Source: Megalopta genalis (taxonomy: Eukaryota; Arthropoda; Insecta; Hymenoptera; Halictidae). Taken from it: a stretch of 64,000 nt of DNA. The stretch covers positions 1-64,000 of the forward strand of contig NW_027476348.1 in assembly GCF_051020955.1 (NCBI RefSeq), in the 5' to 3' direction. Below the pieces are notes generated by a model. It searched no databases. It saw only the letters and a program-made list of their open reading frames with translations, and was not told the DNA's origin. Of this stretch, positions 53,295-63,246 are shown one piece after another (position 1 is the stretch's first letter; each line of letters begins with the position of its first letter). Both the position numbers and the translations under genes were made by a program.

Positions 53295-56200
53295 TTCAAA
53301 TACTTGTGATATACATGATTCAGCTTCAACTGCATGCGAAACAAACGAGTTAGCATCAAATCCATGCGAAACATATGATTTATCACCTAATCAATGCGAA
53401 GTAGAAGGCTGATCCTCGAATCCATGCGAAGCAAATGGTTTGGCTTCAAATACTTGTGATACACATGATTTAGTTCCAACAGTATGCGAAACAAACGAGT
53501 TCGATTCAAATCCATGCGAAACACATGATTTAGCTTCAAATCAATGCGAAGTACATGGGTTATCTTCGAATCCATGCGAAACAAATTGTTTAACTTCAAA
53601 TACTTGTGATATACATGATTTAGCTTCAACAGCATGCGAAACAAACGAGTTCGATTCAAATCCATGCGAAACACTTGATTTAGCTTCAAATCAATGCGAA
53701 TTAGAAGGGTTATCTTCGAATCCATGCGAAACATATGATATAGCTTCAATTACTTGTGATATACATGATTTAGCTTCAACAGCATGCGAAACAAACGAGT
53801 TAGCTTCCAATCAATGCGAAACACATGATTTAGATTAAAATCAATACGAAGTAGAAGGCTTATCTTCGAATCCAAGCGAAACCAATGGTTTAGCTTCAAA
53901 TACTTGTGATATATATGATTTAGCTTCAACAACATGCGAAACAAACGAGTTAGCTTCAAGTCCAAACGAAAAACATGATTTAGCATCAAGTCAACACGAA
54001 GTTCATGGCTTAGCTTCAAATCCATGCGTAACGAATGATTTAGCTTGACATACTTGAAAATATAAATGATATGGCTTCAAATGCAGGCGAAACAAATGAG
54101 TTATATTCAAATCCATGCGGAACACATGATTTAGCTTCAAATCAATGCGAAGTGGAAGGCTTATCTTCGAATCCGTGCGAAACGAATAGTTTAGCTTCAA
54201 ATGCTTGTGATATACATGACTTAGCTTCAACAGCATGCGAAACAAACGAGTTAGCTTAAAATCCATGCGGAACACATGATTTAGCTTCAAATCAATGCGA
54301 AGTAGAAGGCTGATCTTCGAATCCATGCGAAACAAATGGTTTAGCTTCAAATACTTGTGACATACATGATTTAGCTTCAACTGCATGCGAAACAAACGAG
54401 TTAGCTCATAATCCATGCGAAACACATGATTTAGCTTCAAATCAATGCGAAGTTGAAGGGTTATCTTCGTATCCATGCGAAACAAATGGTTTAGCTTCAA
54501 ATACTTGTGATACATTTGATTTAGCTTCAACAGCATGCGAAACAAACGAGTTATCTTCAAATACATGCGAAACACATGATTTAGCTTTAAATCAATGCGA
54601 AATAGAAGGCTGATCTTCGAATCCACGAGAAACAAATGGTTTTGCTTCAAATACTTGTGATATTCATGATTTAGCTTCATCTGCATGCGAAACAAACGAG
54701 TTAGCTTCAAATCCATGCGAAACCCTGGTTTTAGATTCAAATCAATGCGAAGTAGAAGACAGATCTTCAAATCCATGCGAAACAAATGGTTTAGATTCAA
54801 ATACTTGTGATATACATGATTTAGCTTCAACAGCAAGCGAAACAAACGAGTTAGCTTTAAATCCATGCGAAACACATGATTTAGCCTCAAATCAATGCGA
54901 AGTAGAAGGCTTGGCTTCAAATCCGTGCGAATCAAATGGTTTAGCTTCAAATACTTGTCATATACATGATTTACATTCAAAAGCAAGCGAAACAAACGAG
55001 TTAGCTTCAAATCCATGTGAAACAAATGATTTAGCTTGAAATCAATGCGAAGTAGAGATCTTAGCTTCAAAAAATCCCAGCGAAACAAATTACATAGCTT
55101 CAAATCAATGCGAAGTAGAAGGCTTAGCTTCAAATCCATGCGAATCAAATGTTTTAGCTTCAAATACTTGTGATATACATGATTTAGCTTCAACAGCATC
55201 CGAAACAAACGAGTTAGATTCAAATCCATGCGAAACACATGATTTAGCTTCAAATCAATGCGAAGTAGAAGGCTTACCTTCGAATCCATGCGAAACAAAT
55301 GGATTAGCTTCTTATACTTGTGATATACATGATTTAGCTTCAACAGCATGCGAAATAAACGAGTTAGATTCAAATCCATGCGAAACACATGATTTAGCTT
55401 CAAATCAATGCGAAGTAGAAGGATTAACTTCGTATCCATGCGAAACAAATGATTTAGCTGCAAATACTTGTGATATACGTGATTTAGCTTCAACTGCATG
55501 CGAAACAAACGAGTTAACTTCGAATCCATGCGAAACGAATAGTTTAGCTTCAAATACTTGTGATGTACATGATTCAGCTTCAACTGCATGCGAAACAAAC
55601 GAGTTAGCTTCAAATCCTTGCGAAACACATGATTTAGATTAAAATCAATGCGAATTAGAAGGGTTATCTTCGAATCCATGCGAAACAAATGGTTTACCTT
55701 CAAATACTTGTGATATACATGATTTAGCTTCAACAGCATGCGAAACAAACGAGTCAGCTTCAAATCCATGCGAAACACAAGATTTAGCATCAAATTAATG
55801 CGAAGTGGATGGCTGATCTTCGAATCCATGCGAGGCAAATGGTTTAGCTTCAAATACTTGTGATATACATTATTTAGCTTCAACAGCATGCGAAACAAAC
55901 GAGCTAGCTTCAAATCCATGCGAAACACAGTATTTAGCATCAAATCAATGCGAAGTAGAAGGCTTATCTTCGAATCCATGCGATACAAATGGTTTAGCTT
56001 CAAATACTTGTGATATACATGATTTAGCTACAACTGCATGCGAAAAAAACGAGTTAGCTTCAAAACCAAGCGAATCACATGATTTAGCCTCAAATCAATG
56101 CGAAGTAGAAGGCTTAGCTTCGAATAAATGCGAAACAAATGGTTTAGCTTCAAATACTTGTGATATACATGATTTAGCTTCAACTGCATGCGAAAAAAAC

Positions 56201-59200
56201 GAGGTAGCTTCAAATCCATGCGAACACATGATTTAGCTTCAAATCAATGCGAAGTAGAAGGCTGTTCTTCGAATCCATGCGAAGCAAATGGTTTGGCTTC
56301 AAATACTTCTGCTGCACTTGATTTAGCTTCAACAGCATGCGAAACAAACGAGTTCGATTCAAATCCATGCGAAACAAATGATTTAGCTTCAAATCAATGC
56401 GAAGTACATGGGTTATCTTCGAATCCATGCGAAACAAATTGTTTAACTTCAAATACTTGTGATATACATGATTTAGCTTCAACAGCATGCGAAACAAACG
56501 AGTTCGATTCAAATCCATGCGAAACACATGATTTAGTTTCAAATCAATGCGGAGTGGAAGGCTTATCCTCGAATCTATGCGAAACGAATAGTTTAGGTTC
56601 AAATACTTGTGATATACATGATTCAGCTTCAACTGCATGCGAAACAAACGAGTTAGCATCAAATCCATGCGAAACATATGATTTATCACCTAATCAATGC
56701 GAAGTAGAAGGCTGATCCTCGAATCCATGCGAAGCAAATGGTTTGGCTTCAAATACTTGTGATACACATGATTTAGTTCCAACAGTATGCGAAACAAACG
56801 AGTTCGATTCAAATCCATGCGAAACACATGATTTAGCTTCAAATCAATGCGAAGTACATGGGTTATCTTCGAATCCATGCGAAACAAATTGTTTAACTTC
56901 AAATACTTGTGATATACATGATTTAGCTTCAACAGCATGCGAAACAAACGAGTTCGATTCAAATCCATGCGAAACACTTGATTTAGCTTCAAATCAATGC
57001 GAATTAGAAGGGTTATCTTCGAATCCATGCGAAACATATGATATAGCTTCAATTACTTGTGATATACATGATTTAGCTTCAACAGCATGCGAAACAAACG
57101 AGTTAGCTTCCAATCAATGCGAAACACATGATTTAGATTAAAATCAATACGAAGTAGAAGGCTTATCTTCGAATCCAAGCGAAACCAATGGTTTAGCTTC
57201 AAATACTTGTGATATATATGATTTAGCTTCAACAACATGCGAAACAAACGAGTTAGCTTCAAGTCCAAACGAAAAACATGATTTAGCATCAAGTCAACAC
57301 GAAGTTCATGGCTTAGCTTCAAATCCATGCGTAACGAATGATTTAGCTTGACATACTTGAAAATATAAATGATATGGCTTCAAATGCAGGCGAAACAAAT
57401 GAGTTATATTCAAATCCATGCGGAACACATGATTTAGCTTCAAATCAATGCGAAGTGGAAGGCTTATCTTCGAATCCGTGCGAAACGAATAGTTTAGCTT
57501 CAAATGCTTGTGATATACATGACTTAGCTTCAACAGCATGCGAAACAAACGAGTTAGCTTAAAATCCATGCGGAACACATGATTTAGCTTCAAATCAATG
57601 CGAAGTAGAAGGCTGATCTTCGAATCCATGCGAAACAAATGGTTTAGCTTCAAATACTTGTGACATACATGATTTAGCTTCAACTGCATGCGAAACAAAC
57701 GAGTTAGCTTATAATCCATGCGAAACACATGATTTAGCTTCAAATCAATGCGAAGTTGAAGGGTTATCTTCGTATCCATGCGAAACAAATGGTTTAGCTT
57801 CAAATACTTGTGATACATTTGATTTAGCTTCAACAGCATGCGAAACAAACGAGTTATCTTCAAATACATGCGAAACACATGATTTAGCTTTAAATCAATG
57901 CGAAATAGAAGGCTGATCTTCGAATCCACGAGAAACAAATGGTTTTGCTTCAAATACTTGTGATATACATGATTTAGCTTCATCTGCATGCGAAACAAAC
58001 GAGTTAGCTTCAAATCCATGCGAAACCCTGGTTTTAGATTCAAATCAATGCGAAGTAGAAGACAGATCTTCAAATCCATGCGAAACAAATGGTTTAGATT
58101 CAAATACTTGTGATATACATGATTTAGCTTCAACAGCAAGCGAAACAAACGAGTTAGCTTTAAATCCATGCGAAACACATGATTTAGCCTCAAATCAATG
58201 CGAAGTAGAAGGCTTGGCTTCAAATCCGTGCGAATCAAATGGTTTAGCTTCAAATACTTGTCATATACATGATTTACATTCAAAAGCAAGCGAAACAAAC
58301 GAGTTAGCTTCAAATCCATGTGAAACAAATGATTTAGCTTGAAATCAATGCGAAGTAGAGATCTTAGCTTCAAAAAATCCCAGCGAAACAAATTACATAG
58401 CTTCAAATCAATGCGAAGTAGAAGGCTTAGCTTCAAATCCATGCGAATCAAATGTTTTAGCTTCAAATACTTGTGATATACATGATTTAGCTTCAACAGC
58501 ATCCGAAACAAACGAGTTAGATTCAAATCCATGCGAAACACATGATTTAGCTTCAAATCAATGCGAAGTAGAAGGCTTACCTTCGAATCCATGCGAAACA
58601 AATGGATTAGCTTCTTATACTTGTGATATACATGATTTAGCTTCAACAGCATGCGAAATAAACGAGTTAGATTCAAATCCATGCGAAACACATGATTTAG
58701 CTTCAAATCAATGCGAAGTAGAAGGATTAACTTCGTATCCATGCGAAACAAATGATTTAGCTGCAAATACTTGTGATATACGTGATTTAGCTTCAACTGC
58801 ATGCGAAACAAACGAGTTAACTTCGAATCCATGCGAAACGAATAGTTTAGCTTCAAATACTTGTGATGTACATGATTCAGCTTCAACTGCATGCGAAACA
58901 AACGAGTTAGCTTCAAATCCTTGCGAAACACATGATTTAGATTAAAATCAATGCGAATTAGAAGGGTTATCTTCGAATCCATGCGAAACAAATGGTTTAC
59001 CTTCAAATACTTGTGATATACATGATTTAGCTTCAACAGCATGCGAAACAAACGAGTCAGCTTCAAATCCATGCGAAACACAAGATTTAGCATCAAATTA
59101 ATGCGAAGTGGATGGCTGATCTTCGAATCCATGCGAGGCAAATGGTTTAGCTTCAAATACTTGTGATATACATTATTTAGCTTCAACAGCATGCGAAACA

Positions 59201-62200
59201 AACGAGCTAGCTTCAAATCCATGCGAAACACAGTATTTAGCATCAAATCAATGCGAAGTAGAAGGCTTATCTTCGAATCCATGCGATACAAATGGTTTAG
59301 CTTCAAATACTTGTGATATACATGATTTAGCTACAACTGCATGCGAAAAAAACGAGTTAGCTTCAAAACCAAGCGAATCACATGATTTAGCCTCAAATCA
59401 ATGCGAAGTAGAAGGCTTAGCTTCGAATAAATGCGAAACAAATGGTTTAGCTTCAAATACTTGTGATATACATGATTTAGCTTCAACTGCATGCGAAAAA
59501 AACGAGGTAGCTTCAAATCCATGCGAACACATGATTTAGCTTCAAATCAATGCGAAGTAGAAGGCTGTTCTTCGAATCCATGCGAAGCAAATGGTTTGGC
59601 TTCAAATACTTCTGCTGCACTTGATTTAGCTTCAACAGCATGCGAAACAAACGAGTTCGATTCAAATCCATGCGAAACAAATGATTTAGCTTCAAATCAA
59701 TGCGAAGTACATGGGTTATCTTCGAATCCATGCGAAACAAATTGTTTAACTTCAAATACTTGTGATATACATGATTTAGCTTCAACAGCATGCGAAACAA
59801 ACGAGTTCGATTCAAATCCATGCGAAACACATGATTTAGTTTCAAATCAATGCGGAGTGGAAGGCTTATCCTCGAATCTATGCGAAACGAATAGTTTAGG
59901 TTCAAATACTTGTGATATACATGATTCAGCTTCAACTGCATGCGAAACAAACGAGTTAGCATCAAATCCATGCGAAACATATGATTTATCACCTAATCAA
60001 TGCGAAGTAGAAGGCTGATCCTCGAATCCATGCGAAGCAAATGGTTTGGCTTCAAATACTTGTGATACACATGATTTAGTTCCAACAGTATGCGAAACAA
60101 ACGAGTTCGATTCAAATCCATGCGAAACACATGATTTAGCTTCAAATCAATGCGAAGTACATGGGTTATCTTCGAATCCATGCGAAACAAATTGTTTAAC
60201 TTCAAATACTTGTGATATACATGATTTAGCTTCAACAGCATGCGAAACAAACGAGTTCGATTCAAATCCATGCGAAACACTTGATTTAGCTTCAAATCAA
60301 TGCGAATTAGAAGGGTTATCTTCGAATCCATGCGAAACATATGATATAGCTTCAATTACTTGTGATATACATGATTTAGCTTCAACAGCATGCGAAACAA
60401 ACGAGTTAGCTTCCAATCAATGCGAAACACATGATTTAGATTAAAATCAATACGAAGTAGAAGGCTTATCTTCGAATCCAAGCGAAACCAATGGTTTAGC
60501 TTCAAATACTTGTGATATATATGATTTAGCTTCAACAACATGCGAAACAAACGAGTTAGCTTCAAGTCCAAACGAAAAACATGATTTAGCATCAAGTCAA
60601 CACGAAGTTCATGGCTTAGCTTCAAATCCATGCGTAACGAATGATTTAGCTTGACATACTTGAAAATATAAATGATATGGCTTCAAATGCAGGCGAAACA
60701 AATGAGTTATATTCAAATCCATGCGGAACACATGATTTAGCTTCAAATCAATGCGAAGTGGAAGGCTTATCTTCGAATCCGTGCGAAACGAATAGTTTAG
60801 CTTCAAATGCTTGTGATATACATGACTTAGCTTCAACAGCATGCGAAACAAACGAGTTAGCTTAAAATCCATGCGGAACACATGATTTAGCTTCAAATCA
60901 ATGCGAAGTAGAAGGCTGATCTTCGAATCCATGCGAAACAAATGGTTTAGCTTCAAATACTTGTGACATACATGATTTAGCTTCAACTGCATGCGAAACA
61001 AACGAGTTAGCTTATAATCCATGCGAAACACATGATTTAGCTTCAAATCAATGCGAAGTTGAAGGGTTATCTTCGTATCCATGCGAAACAAATGGTTTAG
61101 CTTCAAATACTTGTGATACATTTGATTTAGCTTCAACAGCATGCGAAACAAACGAGTTATCTTCAAATACATGCGAAACACATGATTTAGCTTTAAATCA
61201 ATGCGAAATAGAAGGCTGATCTTCGAATCCACGAGAAACAAATGGTTTTGCTTCAAATACTTGTGATATACATGATTTAGCTTCATCTGCATGCGAAACA
61301 AACGAGTTAGCTTCAAATCCATGCGAAACCCTGGTTTTAGATTCAAATCAATGCGAAGTAGAAGACAGATCTTCAAATCCATGCGAAACAAATGGTTTAG
61401 ATTCAAATACTTGTGATATACATGATTTAGCTTCAACAGCAAGCGAAACAAACGAGTTAGCTTTAAATCCATGCGAAACACATGATTTAGCCTCAAATCA
61501 ATGCGAAGTAGAAGGCTTGGCTTCAAATCCGTGCGAATCAAATGGTTTAGCTTCAAATACTTGTCATATACATGATTTACATTCAAAAGCAAGCGAAACA
61601 AACGAGTTAGCTTCAAATCCATGTGAAACAAATGATTTAGCTTGAAATCAATGCGAAGTAGAGATCTTAGCTTCAAAAAATCCCAGCGAAACAAATTACA
61701 TAGCTTCAAATCAATGCGAAGTAGAAGGCTTAGCTTCAAATCCATGCGAATCAAATGTTTTAGCTTCAAATACTTGTGATATACATGATTTAGCTTCAAC
61801 AGCATCCGAAACAAACGAGTTAGATTCAAATCCATGCGAAACACATGATTTAGCTTCAAATCAATGCGAAGTAGAAGGCTTACCTTCGAATCCATGCGAA
61901 ACAAATGGATTAGCTTCTTATACTTGTGATATACATGATTTAGCTTCAACAGCATGCGAAATAAACGAGTTAGATTCAAATCCATGCGAAACACATGATT
62001 TAGCTTCAAATCAATGCGAAGTAGAAGGATTAACTTCGTATCCATGCGAAACAAATGATTTAGCTGCAAATACTTGTGATATACGTGATTTAGCTTCAAC
62101 TGCATGCGAAACAAACGAGTTAACTTCGAATCCATGCGAAACGAATAGTTTAGCTTCAAATACTTGTGATGTACATGATTCAGCTTCAACTGCATGCGAA

Positions 62201-63246
62201 ACAAACGAGTTAGCTTCAAATCCTTGCGAAACACATGATTTAGATTAAAATCAATGCGAATTAGAAGGGTTATCTTCGAATCCATGCGAAACAAATGGTT
62301 TACCTTCAAATACTTGTGATATACATGATTTAGCTTCAACAGCATGCGAAACAAACGAGTCAGCTTCAAATCCATGCGAAACACAAGATTTAGCATCAAA
62401 TTAATGCGAAGTGGATGGCTGATCTTCGAATCCATGCGAGGCAAATGGTTTAGCTTCAAATACTTGTGATATACATTATTTAGCTTCAACAGCATGCGAA
62501 ACAAACGAGCTAGCTTCAAATCCATGCGAAACACAGTATTTAGCATCAAATCAATGCGAAGTAGAAGGCTTATCTTCGAATCCATGCGATACAAATGGTT
62601 TAGCTTCAAATACTTGTGATATACATGATTTAGCTACAACTGCATGCGAAAAAAACGAGTTAGCTTCAAAACCAAGCGAATCACATGATTTAGCCTCAAA
62701 TCAATGCGAAGTAGAAGGCTTAGCTTCGAATAAATGCGAAACAAATGGTTTAGCTTCAAATACTTGTGATATACATGATTTAGCTTCAACTGCATGCGAA
62801 AAAAACGAGGTAGCTTCAAATCCATGCGAACACATGATTTAGCTTCAAATCAATGCGAAGTAGAAGGCTGTTCTTCGAATCCATGCGAAGCAAATGGTTT
62901 GGCTTCAAATACTTCTGCTGCACTTGATTTAGCTTCAACAGCATGCGAAACAAACGAGTTCGATTCAAATCCATGCGAAACAAATGATTTAGCTTCAAAT
63001 CAATGCGAAGTACATGGGTTATCTTCGAATCCATGCGAAACAAATTGTTTAACTTCAAATACTTGTGATATACATGATTTAGCTTCAACAGCATGCGAAA
63101 CAAACGAGTTCGATTCAAATCCATGCGAAACACATGATTTAGTTTCAAATCAATGCGGAGTGGAAGGCTTATCCTCGAATCTATGCGAAACGAATAGTTT
63201 AGGTTCAAATACTTGTGATATACATGATTCAGCTTCAACTGCATGC
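53295..63246. repeat. 3,303-bp higher-order unit in three near-identical tandem copies
   Basis: Copies are about 53295-56597, 56598-59900 and 59901-63203, and the match runs 43 bp further. The left limit is set by TAGATTC at 53294 against TAGGTTC at 56597. The right limit is set by GCATGCC at 63247 against GCATGCG at 59944. The +3 over 110 monomers equals one 31-bp (+1), one 33-bp (+3) and one 29-bp (-1) monomer per copy. Copy 1 has a few private changes (CTCATAATCC near 54405, TATTCATGATT near 54661). I noticed none between copies 2 and 3, so this is probably the youngest amplification in the window. Each copy gives a 666-residue minus open frame (54003-56003, 57306-59306, 60609-62609) that I regard as non-genic. 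Confidence 0.92.

Larger units (their letters stand above)
22086..62835 (+). repeat. 29-bp class B variant (GCGAACACATG) in about 18 copies, zones 2-5 only
   Basis: Class B normally reads GCGAAACACATG into class C; here one A is missing. Copies occur near 22099, 25487, 26953, 28545, 30107, 34428, 36230, 41516, 43766, 44366, 45714, 46314, 46762, 49167, 51717, 56223, 59526 and 62829. It is the commonest frame-breaking monomer in the right two thirds of the window and travels with each duplicated block. Confidence 0.8.

Noticed and set aside
54003..56003. 666-residue minus frame present in three copies as evidence for a conserved gene
   Set aside because: The conservation covers the whole 3,303-bp unit equally, including bases outside the frame, and is explained by recent duplication rather than selection.
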